From: Herbiconiux sp. L3-i23
Lineage (GTDB): Bacteria > Actinomycetota > Actinomycetes > Actinomycetales > Microbacteriaceae
DNA length: 64,000 bases
Assembly: GCF_023734115.1 (NCBI RefSeq)
Contig: NZ_AP025737.1
Location: forward strand, 2,108,001-2,172,000
Direction of reading: 5' to 3'
Of the stretch, positions 8,416-17,779 are shown piece after piece. Below the pieces are notes generated by a model. The model did no database searches. It was not told the origin of the DNA and saw only the letters and a list, made by a program, of their open reading frames with translations. A program made the translations under genes and the position numbers. Each line of letters starts with the position of its first letter. Within the stretch, counting starts at the first letter, position 1.

Positions 8416-10080
8416 GTGACGGGTATCGCGGATGCGCTGGAATTCGACGCCATCGTGGTGGGAGCGGGGCTGGCGGGACTCGCCGCCGCCGCCGAGCTGA
8501 TCGCCGCGGGGCGCCGCGTCGCGATCGTCGACCAGGAGCCGGAGGGCGCGCTCGGCGGACAGGCGTGGTGGTCGTTCGGTGGACTCTTCCTCGTCGACTC
8601 CCCCGAGCAGCGCCGCATGGGCGTGAAGGACAGCCTCGAACTCGCCCGGCAGGACTGGTTCGCCTCGGCGGGCTTCGACCGCCCCGAGGATCACTGGCCC
8701 CGCGAGTGGGCAGAGGCCTACCTCGACTTCGCCGCCGGCGAGAAGCGGGCGTGGCTGCACGAGATGGGGGTGCGCTGGTTCCCGATCGTCGGGTGGGCGG
8801 AGCGCGGCGGCCAGACGGCGACCGCCCACGGCAACTCGGTGCCGCGCTTCCACATCACCTGGGGCACCGGGCCCGGCATCGTGGCGCCCTTCGAAGCGCG
8901 GGTCCGCGCCGCCGCGGAGGCGGGCCTCGCGACCATCCGGTCCCGCCACCGCGTCGACGAGCTCCTCGTCGAGAGCGGGGCGGTCATCGGCGTGCGCGGC
9001 GCCGTCCTCGCGCCGAGCAGCGTGGAGCGGGGCGTCTCGAGCAGTCGCGACACGGTCGGCGAGTTCGAATTCCGCGCCCCCGCCGTCGTGCTCACCACCG
9101 GCGGAATCGGCGGCGACCACGACCTGGTTCGCAACTCCTGGCCCGAGCGGCTGGGCGCCGCTCCGTCGGAGCTGCTGTCGGGTGTGCCGGCGTCGGTCGA
9201 TGGACGCGGGCTCGAGATCGCGCAGGACGCGGGCGCGCGCGTCATCAACGGCGACCGCATGTGGCATTACGTCGAGGGCATCGCCAACCACTCGTCGGTG
9301 TGGCCGATGCACGGCATCAGGATCCTGCCGGGGCCGTCGTCGCTGTGGCTCGACCCGACCGGGCGCCGCCTGCCCGCTCCCCTCTTCCCCGGTTTCGACA
9401 CGCTCGCAACGCTCGATCATCTGACCCGCAACGGGCACTCGCACAGCTGGTTCGTCCTGACGCGGAAGATCGTCGAGAAGGAGTTCGCCCTGTCGGGCAG
9501 CGAGCAGAACCCGGATCTCACCGGCAAGGACCTGCGTCTCCTCGCGAAGCGGGTCGCCCCCGGCGCCCCGGCGCCGGTGCAGGCCTTCGTCGAACGCGGC
9601 GAGGACTTCGTCGTCGCCGACACCCTCGACGACCTGATCGACGGGATGCAGCGGCTCACCCCCGAGCATCCGATCGACCGCGCCCAGGTCGAGCGAGAGG
9701 TTCTCGCCCGTGACCGCGAGATGGACAACGAGTTCACGAAGGATGCGCAGATCCACGCGATCCGCAACGCCCGGAAGTACCGCGGCGACCGCCTGATCCG
9801 CGTCGCGACCCCGCACAAGCTGCTCGACACGAAGGCGGGTCCGCTCATCGCGGTGAAGCTGCACATCCTCACCCGCAAGAGCCTCGGCGGCATCGAGACC
9901 GACCTGTCGTCGCGGGCGCTTGGTACCGACGGGCAGCCGATCCCCGGCCTGTTCGCGGCGGGCGAGGTCGCGGGCTTCGGGGGCGGAGGGGTCCACGGCT
10001 ACCGGTCGCTCGAGGGCACCTTCCTGGGCGGCTGCCTGTTCTCGGGACGGATCGCCGGCCGGGCCGCCGCGGACCGGTGA
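8416..10080 (+). CDS. FAD-binding dehydrogenase (KstD/fumarate reductase-like flavoprotein)
   Basis: Flavoprotein of the FAD_binding_2 family, 554 aa, the size of the uncharacterised PRK12834-type FAD-binding dehydrogenases related to 3-ketosteroid dehydrogenases. It has a Rossmann motif VVGAGLAGLAAAAEL (about residues 13-27), then GALGGQAWWSFGGLF where the flavin pyrophosphate is held. A C-terminal GLFAAGEVAGFGGGGVHGYR gives the second FAD contact. The GTG at 8416 follows AGGAGG (8406-8411). Probably a dehydrogenase acting on a hydrophobic or steroid-like substrate; specificity cannot be read. Its last 4 bp overlap the phosphotransferase gene. Confidence 0.9.
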   Translation: MTGIADALEFDAIVVGAGLAGLAAAAELIAAGRRVAIVDQEPEGALGGQAWWSFGGLFLVDSPEQRRMGVKDSLELARQDWFASAGFDRPEDHWPREWAEAYLDFAAGEKRAWLHEMGVRWFPIVGWAERGGQTATAHGNSVPRFHITWGTGPGIVAPFEARVRAAAEAGLATIRSRHRVDELLVESGAVIGVRGAVLAPSSVERGVSSSRDTVGEFEFRAPAVVLTTGGIGGDHDLVRNSWPERLGAAPSELLSGVPASVDGRGLEIAQDAGARVINGDRMWHYVEGIANHSSVWPMHGIRILPGPSSLWLDPTGRRLPAPLFPGFDTLATLDHLTRNGHSHSWFVLTRKIVEKEFALSGSEQNPDLTGKDLRLLAKRVAPGAPAPVQAFVERGEDFVVADTLDDLIDGMQRLTPEHPIDRAQVEREVLARDREMDNEFTKDAQIHAIRNARKYRGDRLIRVATPHKLLDTKAGPLIAVKLHILTRKSLGGIETDLSSRALGTDGQPIPGLFAAGEVAGFGGGGVHGYRSLEGTFLGGCLFSGRIAGRAAADR

Positions 10081-10955
10081 CGGACGCCGCCGTTCCGCCC
10101 ATCGACGTCGCCCTCGTGCGACGGCTGATCGCGGCCCAGTTCCCGCAGTGGTCGGCACTGCCGGTCGCCGCAGTCGTGCCGGGCGGCTGGGACAACCGGA
10201 CGTTCCGGCTCGGCGCCGATCTCTCCGTGCGGCTGCCGAGCGCGGCCCGATACGCGGCCGCCGTCGAGAAGGAGGCGCGGTGGCTGCCCGTGCTGGCGCC
10301 CCTACTGCCGCTCCCAATCCCGTCGGTCGTCGCGGTCGGAGCACCGGGTGAGGGATATCCGTTCGCCTGGTCGGTCCGCGATTGGCTGCCCGGACGCATT
10401 CCGGTGAGCGAAGCGATCCGCTCGTCGATCGGATTCCGCGACGCGCTCGCCGGTTTCCTGTCGGCGCTGCACTCCATCCCGAGCGCGGGGGGACCTGTGG
10501 CCGGCGCTCACTCCTTCCACCGCGGTGCGGACCTGCGCGTGTACGAGCGCGAGACGCTCGCCGCCGCGCACCGTCTCGGAGAGGAGGATCGCGAGCGCGC
10601 ACTCGCGATCTGGTCCCGCGCGACGCTAAACCCCTATACGGGCCCGCGCCGCTGGTTCCACGGCGACATCGCGACGGGCAACCTGCTCGTCGCCGACTCG
10701 GGCGATCTGGCCGCCGTCATCGACTTCGGCACGAGCGGGGTCGGGGACCCGGCGTGCGACCTCGTCATCGCGTGGAACGAGTTCGACGCGTCGTCCCGCA
10801 TGGCGTTCCTCGACCGCGTCGCCGACGACGCCGCGATGGTCGACCGCGCGCGCGGATGGGCACTGTGGAAGGCGCTGATCACGCTCGACTCCCCCGAGCC
10901 GGAGAAGTCGGAGTGGGCGCGCCGGGCGCTCGCCACCGTGCTCGCCGACGCCTGA
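10077..10955 (+). CDS. Aminoglycoside phosphotransferase (APH) family kinase
   Basis: Protein-kinase-fold small-molecule kinase, 292 aa. The catalytic loop is WFHGDIATGNLLV (about residues 198-210) and the metal-binding motif is VIDFGTSGVGDPACDL (about 219-234); the ATP-binding lobe precedes it (GGWDNRTFRLG). The GTG overlaps the preceding TGA (GTGA), so it forms a two-gene operon with the FAD dehydrogenase. APH-fold enzymes phosphorylate antibiotics, choline, homoserine and others, and nothing here decides among them, so resistance should not be assumed. Confidence 0.9.
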   Translation: MTDAAVPPIDVALVRRLIAAQFPQWSALPVAAVVPGGWDNRTFRLGADLSVRLPSAARYAAAVEKEARWLPVLAPLLPLPIPSVVAVGAPGEGYPFAWSVRDWLPGRIPVSEAIRSSIGFRDALAGFLSALHSIPSAGGPVAGAHSFHRGADLRVYERETLAAAHRLGEEDRERALAIWSRATLNPYTGPRRWFHGDIATGNLLVADSGDLAAVIDFGTSGVGDPACDLVIAWNEFDASSRMAFLDRVADDAAMVDRARGWALWKALITLDSPEPEKSEWARRALATVLADA

Positions 10956-11023
10956 GCGACAGGGCGGATCGACCGAAGCGGCCGTTCGTCCCGTCGACCC
11001 GGCGGTGCCGAGAAGCGCGAGTG

Positions 11024-11704
11024 TCAGCCGAGCAGCGACCAGGCCCGACGACGGACGAGAACGTGTCCGCGCTTCGACGAGACCCTCGACCACGGCCCCG
11101 ACTCGTAGATCGGGATGACCTCGTCGGGGTCGCCGATGAAGCCCAGGCTGTACGCGGCGAAACCCACGCCGGCGGGCAGATGCTCGATCTCGGGGATGGG
11201 CCTGCCCCACACCTCGGAGCGCACGCGGTGCACGATCTGCTCGCCGGTTCCGGACGGGATCGCGGCGGCGACCTCGTCGATGCCTGCGCGCGCTGCGGAC
11301 TCGAACACGGCGCCCGTCGTCTCGTCGACCTTCTTCCAGCCTCCGCGCGGGGGCGAGATCCCGGCCCACGTCACGGTGCTCACCTCGATCGGCAGCGAGA
11401 TGGTCACCGGGCCCTCCGCGGGTCCCTGCGACTCGGCGCGCTTCAGCCGTTCGACGAGCGATCGGACGGGGACGACGACATCGAAGTCCGCATCCCGCCC
11501 GTCGAGCGCCATGGTGCGCAGCCCGAGCACGGTGGGGCTCTCATCGAGCAACCCGGACGGGTAGAAGATCGCCGTGTACACGGCGAGCACGCCGGAGCCC
11601 GCGATCATGCGGACGGACCCGTCTTCGACGCGGCCCGCGCGACCGAGATAGGTCGCGAGGTCGCCGACGGACGGGGAGTCGAGGAGGGAGAATGAACGGC
11701 TCAT
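11024..11704 (-). CDS. Conserved hypothetical protein (possible DUF1990-like)
   Basis: 226-aa soluble-looking protein that I cannot assign with confidence. It has no signal peptide or membrane segment, and a region rich in Val/Ile beta strands with several Pro/Gly turns. The overall look resembles actinobacterial DUF1990-type proteins, but I did not find a decisive motif. AGAGGGG just upstream of the ATG at 11704 is a good ribosome-binding site. It is transcribed divergently from the downstream thioesterase gene, with 72 bp between the two starts. Confidence 0.75.
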   Translation of the reverse strand: MSRSFSLLDSPSVGDLATYLGRAGRVEDGSVRMIAGSGVLAVYTAIFYPSGLLDESPTVLGLRTMALDGRDADFDVVVPVRSLVERLKRAESQGPAEGPVTISLPIEVSTVTWAGISPPRGGWKKVDETTGAVFESAARAGIDEVAAAIPSGTGEQIVHRVRSEVWGRPIPEIEHLPAGVGFAAYSLGFIGDPDEVIPIYESGPWSRVSSKRGHVLVRRRAWSLLG

Positions 11705-11776
11705 CTGCCCCTCTAAACTAGCTGACCACCGGGTCTGTTCCCTGTTCGGACCGACGGCCGAACGGAAGGACCTGGC

Positions 11777-12643
11777 GTGCAGGATCCCATCTCCTCGATG
11801 CTCTCCTCACTCGATCTCGTCGACACCGGCGCGCGCACCAATGAGGACATCTTCACCGGCCCCTCCGAGTGGACTCCGCAGCGGCGGGTGTTCGGCGGTC
11901 AGGTGCTCGCGCAGTCGATCACGGCGGCGATCCGCACCGTCGACGCCGACCGCGTCGTCCACTCCATGCACGGCTACTTCCTGCGTCCCGGCGACATCGA
12001 GCAGCCCATCACCTTCGCGGTCGACCGCATCCACGACGGGCGCTCGTTCTCAACCCGCCGCACGCAGGCGTACCAGGACGGCCAGCCGATCCTGTCGATG
12101 ATCGCCTCGTTCCAGATCGAGGACGACGGGCTCGACCACCAGATCGACATGCCCGACGTGCCGGCACCCGAGGATCTGCCGACCGCGGCCGAGGTGCTCG
12201 GCGGACTCGACCATCCCGTCGCCCGGTTCTGGGCGACGCGGCGGCCGTTCGACATGCGCCACGCCCCGTCGCCCGTGTACCTCAAGGTGGACGGCGATCA
12301 CGTCGCTCATCAGGCGGTGTGGTTCAAGGCGCTCGACGCCCTGCCCGACGATCCGAACCTGCACCGTGCCGCGCTGGCGTACGCGAGCGACTACACGATC
12401 CTCGAGTCCATCCTGCGGCGGCACGGGGTCGCCTGGGTGACGGCGGGACTCAAGATGGCGAGCCTCGATCACGCGATGTGGTGGCACCGGTTCGCCCGCG
12501 TCGATGACTGGCTGCTGTACGTGCAGGAGTCGCCGAGCGCGAGCGGCGGCCGAGGCCTGTCGCTCGGCCGCATCTACCGCCGCGACGGAGTGCTGGTCGC
12601 GAGCGTCGCCCAGGAGGGCATGGTCCGCCTCCCCCGCGACTGA
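11777..12643 (+). CDS. tesB: Acyl-CoA thioesterase II
   Basis: Double hot-dog thioesterase that hydrolyses medium and long acyl-CoA to free acid and CoA, 288 aa, the usual TesB length. N-terminal hot-dog features include RVFGGQVLAQ (about 38-47) and HSMHGYFLRPGD (about 63-74). The C-terminal hot dog contains SLDHAMWWHRF, with the conserved Asp of the Asp-Gln-Thr triad in LDHAMWWH. GTG at 11777 follows GGAAGGA with 7-nt spacing. It stands alone on the plus strand; a family E palindrome lies 58 bp after the stop. Confidence 0.94.
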   Translation: MQDPISSMLSSLDLVDTGARTNEDIFTGPSEWTPQRRVFGGQVLAQSITAAIRTVDADRVVHSMHGYFLRPGDIEQPITFAVDRIHDGRSFSTRRTQAYQDGQPILSMIASFQIEDDGLDHQIDMPDVPAPEDLPTAAEVLGGLDHPVARFWATRRPFDMRHAPSPVYLKVDGDHVAHQAVWFKALDALPDDPNLHRAALAYASDYTILESILRRHGVAWVTAGLKMASLDHAMWWHRFARVDDWLLYVQESPSASGGRGLSLGRIYRRDGVLVASVAQEGMVRLPRD

Positions 12644-12700
12644 CCAGGGCCCTGGCACCTCAACCGCGGCGTCCCCGAACGCCGGCCCTCCGACACCGGT

Positions 12701-12810
12701 GGTACACGGATCAGGAGATTGTGCACGGATCAGGAGATGGTGCGCCGATCAGGAGTCTTCGGGCGCGACACGCCGTGTTCTGGGTGGGTCGATCCTGATC
12801 CGCGCACACC
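12701..12810. repeat. Family E palindrome, copy E1
   Basis: 110-bp element between tesB and the bL36 gene. Its left half has three direct copies of a motif ending CGGATCAGGAG or CCGATCAGGAG. The right end, CCTGATCCGCGCACACC, is the reverse complement of the left terminus. A second copy is at 54653-54759. There is no ORF of its own. Confidence 0.85.
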
Positions 12811-12880
12811 GCTCGGAGCGCACCGACTTGGGAAGATTTCTGCACGGTTCGGCGTTATATGGGATGGAAGCGAGGAAACC

Positions 12881-13003
12881 ATGAAGGTTCGCAACTCGAT
12901 CAGCTCGTTGAAGAAGATCCCCGGATCGCAGGTGGTACGCCGCCGCGGCCGCGTGTTCGTCATCAACAAGCGGAACCCGCGCATCACCGCCCGCCAGGGC
13001 TGA
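12881..13003 (+). CDS. rpmJ: Alternative large-subunit ribosomal protein bL36 (cysteine-free)
   Basis: 40-residue basic ribosomal protein: it begins [17 protein letters not shown] and ends NPRITARQG. It matches the bL36 fold but has none of the four zinc-binding Cys/His positions of the usual copy, so it is the zinc-independent (YkgO-type) paralogue, normally used when zinc is short. The ATG at 12881 is preceded by CGAGGAAACC. Such genes are often controlled by Zur, but I could not find a convincing Zur box in the 70 bp upstream. It is followed by a strong hairpin terminator. Confidence 0.93.
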   Translation: MKVRNSISSLKKIPGSQVVRRRGRVFVINKRNPRITARQG

Positions 13004-13020
13004 CGCGCCAGCAGACGACA

Positions 13021-13054
13021 GAAGGGCCCGGACACGCGAGTGTCCGGGCCCTTC
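13021..13054. terminator. Bidirectional hairpin terminator between bL36 and thioesterase
   Basis: Perfect 15-bp stem (13021-13035 with 13040-13054) closed by a GCGA tetraloop. It lies in the gap between two convergent genes and can end transcripts from both strands. There is no long T-run, as is common in high-GC actinobacteria. Confidence 0.88.
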
Positions 13055-13073
13055 GCCGTTTCGTCGGCCGACG

Positions 13074-13538
13074 TCAGCGGCGGCTGAACTCGATGGGCGC
13101 CTCGATGTACGGCTCCCAGGCGGCGCGCTGCGCGTCGTCGATGCGACGCGGCTTGCCGGTGGTCGAGTCGACCATCACGAGAGTGGTCGCCGCCTTCGCG
13201 AACAGCACCCGCGGCTCGACGCCATCGGGCGAGAAGATCTCGTAGCAGAGCTTGAGGCTCGCGCCGCCGAGGTGTCCGATCCACAGTTCGATCGCGAGCG
13301 GAGCACGGGAGTACGGGATGGGCGCGAGGTACTCGACCTCCTGTCGCGCGATCAGCGTCATGCTGTCGGCGCCCGGCCGACCATCGAGGATGGCGGTGCC
13401 GGCGGATGATCCGTCATCCCGCGTCCAGAACGCCTCGATGCGGGCCTCTTCGAGGATGCGTAGCAGCTCGGCGTTGTTGACGTGCTGGTAGGCGTCGAAG
13501 TCGGACCAGCGCAGCTTGATCGGAACCGTGAGTCGCAT
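13074..13538 (-). CDS. Acyl-CoA thioesterase (YbgC/FadM-type hot dog)
   Basis: Single hot-dog thioesterase, 154 aa, of the 4-hydroxybenzoyl-CoA thioesterase/YbgC group. The family motif is near the N-terminus: RWSDFDAYQHVNNAELLR (about residues 9-26), with Asp in the catalytic position. It converts an acyl-CoA to the free acid; chain length cannot be read. The ATG at 13538 has AGGAGGATGAAC upstream (reverse strand). It ends near the shared terminator at 13021-13054; the family C block lies between it and the ettA stop upstream. Confidence 0.92.
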   Translation of the reverse strand: MRLTVPIKLRWSDFDAYQHVNNAELLRILEEARIEAFWTRDDGSSAGTAILDGRPGADSMTLIARQEVEYLAPIPYSRAPLAIELWIGHLGGASLKLCYEIFSPDGVEPRVLFAKAATTLVMVDSTTGKPRRIDDAQRAAWEPYIEAPIEFSRR

Positions 13539-13561
13539 AGTTCATCCTCCTGCTTCGGCGA

Positions 13562-13728
13562 GCGAGAACGCACGTTCCGGGTTTGTGTGCCCGCCGGAAC
13601 GTGCGTGCAAGCCCGCATTATCGGATCCCAGAGGGTGGCGCGCACGTTGCGGCAGCTGGGGCCCGCCGCAACGTGCGCGCTCGCCCGGATCCCTCGCCGC
13701 AACCGTGCGACGTGGGGCCCAGCCCTCC
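13562..13728. repeat. Family C repeat block, copy C1
   Basis: Two hairpins in a row downstream of ettA. The first has 12-bp perfect arms CGCACGTTCCGG / CCGGAACGTGCG (13569-13580 with 13594-13605). The second has 15-bp perfect arms (13638-13652 with 13666-13680). The first hairpin plus its tail GCCCGCATTATCGGATCC is shared with blocks C3 and C4. The block reaches to 2 bp from the ettA stop codon. Confidence 0.86.
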
Positions 13729-13729
13729 C

Positions 13730-15412
<1,683 letters not shown>

Positions 15413-15465
15413 TGGTCAATCCTATTCGGCGCGAGCGCCGGCGTCTGAGCAGTCGACCGGGCCGC

Positions 15466-15948
15466 TCACCAGTCGATGGGGCGCGTCTCGCCGATCAGGC
15501 ACCGGCCGGTGCTCAGCAGGTTCCGCGTCTGGGAGACGTACCCGGTGACCTGCCCGCTCTGCCCGATCAGGCAGCCGTCCGCGAACCGCACCGAGAACTG
15601 GATGCTGTCGGCCTGCAGGTCGACGGCGGTGCGGTCGGCGGTGAGCTCCATGGAGGCCTTGTCGAAGCCGGCGGCGACGAGCGAGTCGATGAAGGTGCGT
15701 CCGTCGGCACCCGCGTTCTGCGCGAGCGTCGCCTGGTTGACGTAGTCGAAGTACTCGCGGTTGCCCTCGGCCCCTGCCGTGGGCGAGAAGGTCGGAGCCA
15801 CGGTCGGAGTGGCGGTCGGTGTCGGAGCCTTGGACGACGACTCGGTCGGTTCGGGCTCGTCGGCGATCGCGCAGCCGGCGAGCACCGACAGCACGAGCGC
15901 GGGCGCGAAGACGGACGCGAACAGCACGCGTGATCGACCGGTGCGCAT
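15466..15948 (-). CDS. Putative lipoprotein (DUF6993-like)
   Basis: 160-aa protein with a signal peptide whose lipobox LAGC leads into a Ser/Thr/Pro-rich spacer of about 40 residues (about 30-65). The C-terminal 95-residue domain starts EYFDYVNQATLAQN and contains two Cys (DGCLIG and GRCLIGE) that could form a disulfide. The ATG at 15948 has GGGGGAAG upstream; a longer reading frame exists but lacks a signal peptide start. It resembles the DUF6993 lipoproteins of Microbacteriaceae, function unknown. It lies 54 bp upstream of ettA on the same strand. Confidence 0.85.
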   Translation of the reverse strand: MRTGRSRVLFASVFAPALVLSVLAGCAIADEPEPTESSSKAPTPTATPTVAPTFSPTAGAEGNREYFDYVNQATLAQNAGADGRTFIDSLVAAGFDKASMELTADRTAVDLQADSIQFSVRFADGCLIGQSGQVTGYVSQTRNLLSTGRCLIGETRPIDW

Positions 15949-16105
15949 CTTCCCCCGAACCCTTCGACGTGCAGCGAGCGCTCCCGAGTCTAGGCGGCGC
16001 ACGTCGCGCGAAGGGTCGAGCACGCGAGGGTTCCGCGCGTCACCGCACGCGATTCAGTGTGCCCGCCAGTGGAGTCATCCGCTGCGCGCGTCCCGGCCCA
16101 CGGTC

Positions 16106-16591
16106 TCAGAACGGTAATTCCTCATCGGTTCCGGGCGACGCCCACCCCGCCGTCACCGGCTGCGCCTCGCCGCCGCGCCGACCGTCGGCCGTCTCACCGT
16201 TCGGCGCGTCACCGCTGGAACCGCCGGAGCTCGTTGAGGTCGGACTCAGCACGGTGGTCCCCCGCCGCAGGTCGTGCCCCAGCGCGTCGGCCGTGATGGT
16301 CACATCGAGCCGCTCCGCTCCCGCATCGTCGCGCCACGTCCGCTGCTCGAGCCTTCCCCTCACGACGATCTGCTCGCCGACCTTGAGGGAATCCATGGCG
16401 TTGTCGCCGAGCCCCCGCCACGCCTTGACGGAGTACCAGTTGGTGCCGAGGTCGACCCACCGCCCGGCCTTCTCGTCGTAGCGGCTGCTGTTCGTCGCCA
16501 TGCGGAACGAGACGAACGACCCGCTGTCGCCCACCTCGATCCGGCGTGGTGCCGTCGCGACGCGTCCGGTCGCGGAGATGTGATCGGTCAT
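16106..16591 (-). CDS. ssb: Single-stranded DNA-binding protein
   Basis: OB-fold SSB, 161 aa, binding single-stranded DNA in replication and repair. OB-domain features: SATGRVATAPRR at the N-terminus and SYRVKAWR-like WYSVKAWRGLG (about 52-62), then KVGEQIVVRGRLEQRTW. The tail is Gly/Ser-rich and ends DEELPF, the acidic tip that recruits partner proteins. I chose ATG 16591 (AGGACC upstream) rather than the upstream in-frame ATG, which would add 24 unrelated residues. It may be a second SSB beside the main rpsF-ssb copy expected elsewhere; this is inference. Confidence 0.93.
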   Translation of the reverse strand: MTDHISATGRVATAPRRIEVGDSGSFVSFRMATNSSRYDEKAGRWVDLGTNWYSVKAWRGLGDNAMDSLKVGEQIVVRGRLEQRTWRDDAGAERLDVTITADALGHDLRRGTTVLSPTSTSSGGSSGDAPNGETADGRRGGEAQPVTAGWASPGTDEELPF

Positions 16592-16849
16592 CAGGGTCCT
16601 CGTTTCTCGATGTGGTGCGGTGGTCTCCCCGACGTCCGACGACGTGCCGGTGCCGCCGGACATCGGGGAGCACGTCGATGATCCACGCCGGCTGCCCCGC
16701 CCTGCCGGCGATATCGGGCATCGGTGCAGTCCGACCGCGATTCGCGACCTGGGGAGGATCAGCGCGTGCGGTACCGACGCACGGCGGCATCCCCTCGGAG
16801 ACGACGAACGCCCCGCCGGATCGGCGGGGCGTTCAAGGCGAAGAGAACC
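16592..16849. other. Intergenic region upstream of ssb
   Basis: 258 bp with no credible gene. It contains an imperfect hairpin, CTCCCCGACGTCCG (16625-16638) with CGGACATCGGGGAG (16657-16670), one mismatch, lying between ssb and the terminator of the gene upstream. It could be an ssb leader structure. Confidence 0.5.
16806..16834 (-). terminator. Hairpin terminator downstream of the small 68-aa gene
   Basis: Perfect 12-bp stem GAACGCCCCGCC / GGCGGGGCGTTC around a 5-nt loop, 16 bp after the stop of the 68-aa gene on the minus strand, just before the ssb promoter region. Confidence 0.85.
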
Positions 16850-17056
16850 TCAGTGCTCTTCGAAGGTCACATCGGATCCGCGGTGGGCGGTGACCGCTCG
16901 CTTGGCGATCTCGAGCGTCTCGTAGACGCTCGACGAGCCGTCGCGGTCGAGTCGCCGCACCTCGAACCCGTCATCGGTGCGGTGGATCGACGCGATCGCG
17001 CCGTTCTCACCGAACGCCACCCAGGTCTTGCGGATCTCGGTCTGTGCCTCAGTCAT
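16850..17056 (-). CDS. Small conserved hypothetical protein
   Basis: 68-residue acidic protein that I do not recognise. It begins MTEAQTEIRKTWVAFG and ends DVTFEEH, with alternating beta-type segments (IASIHRTDDGFEVRRLD). A strong GGAGGAG upstream favours ATG 17056; GTG 17062 would add two residues. It shares its general look (small, beta-rich, charged) with the 87-aa protein at 19813. It has its own terminator at 16806-16834 and lies 69 bp downstream of msrA. Confidence 0.8.
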   Translation of the reverse strand: MTEAQTEIRKTWVAFGENGAIASIHRTDDGFEVRRLDRDGSSSVYETLEIAKRAVTAHRGSDVTFEEH

Positions 17057-17125
17057 CGCCACTCCTCCTCGAGTCGGACTGGACGCCGCCCGCGAAGAGC
17101 CGACGACGTCGTCAGACTCGAAAGG

Positions 17126-17653
17126 CTACGCCGCCTTGATGTACTCGGCGTAGGACTTACGGACCTTGTTCACCTTCGGCACAGCGACCGCCAAGCAGTA
17201 GCCCTGGTTCGGGTTCTTCGCGAAGAAGTCCTGGTGGTACTCCTCGGCGTCGAAGTACTCTCCGAGCGGCTCGATCTGGGTGACGATGGGACCGTCCCAC
17301 CAGTCGGCGGCGCGCTCGGCCGCGGCCTCGAAGAGCGCCTTCTGCTCGTCGTTCGCGTAGTACATCGCCGATCGGTACTGGGTGCCGACGTCGTTGCCCT
17401 GACGGTTCAGCTGGCGCGGGTCGTGCAGGGTGAAGAACACGTCGAGGATGACCTCGCGCGGGATGACGTCGGGGTCGAAGGTGACCGCGACGGCCTCGGC
17501 GTGCCCGGTCGTGCCGGTGCAGACCAGCTCGTACGACGGGTTCGGCACGGCACCGCCGGTGTAACCCGACACCACCTCGGAGACGCCCTGCAGGTCGCGG
17601 TAGACCGCGTCGAGACACCAGAAACAACCACCGGCGAGAACGAAAGTCTCCAT
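17126..17653 (-). CDS. msrA: Peptide-methionine (S)-S-oxide reductase MsrA
   Basis: Repairs oxidised methionine S-sulfoxide, 175 aa, full length. The catalytic motif is GGCFWC (about residues 8-13), with the nucleophilic Cys at its first cysteine; GYTGGAVPNPSYE and RSAMYY are further family signatures. A resolving Cys is plausible in QGYCLAVAVP near the C-terminus. The ATG at 17653 is the first residue of the family. It is divergent from the aldo/keto reductase gene with about 125 bp between starts. Confidence 0.96.
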   Translation of the reverse strand: METFVLAGGCFWCLDAVYRDLQGVSEVVSGYTGGAVPNPSYELVCTGTTGHAEAVAVTFDPDVIPREVILDVFFTLHDPRQLNRQGNDVGTQYRSAMYYANDEQKALFEAAAERAADWWDGPIVTQIEPLGEYFDAEEYHQDFFAKNPNQGYCLAVAVPKVNKVRKSYAEYIKAA

Positions 17654-17779
17654 GGGAACTCCTTGGGATAACGGCCTCTCGTAGAGGCCTCGCTTCGATC
17701 GGCCACGATAGCCGAGCGCACATCTATGACAACCGATGGAACGTGCGCGGCATTCCGCGGCGTCACTAGGATCGGGCGG

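Noticed and set aside
8233-10602. Minus-strand ORF of 789 codons
   Set aside because: Antisense to the FAD dehydrogenase and APH genes, which show clear motifs and proper starts.
10077-10955. Antibiotic-resistance gene from the APH family motif
   Set aside because: The APH fold covers many metabolic kinases; no resistance signature or mobile context is present.
16592-16849. Short ORFs upstream of ssb
   Set aside because: No ribosome-binding sites or conserved features; overlapping frames compete.
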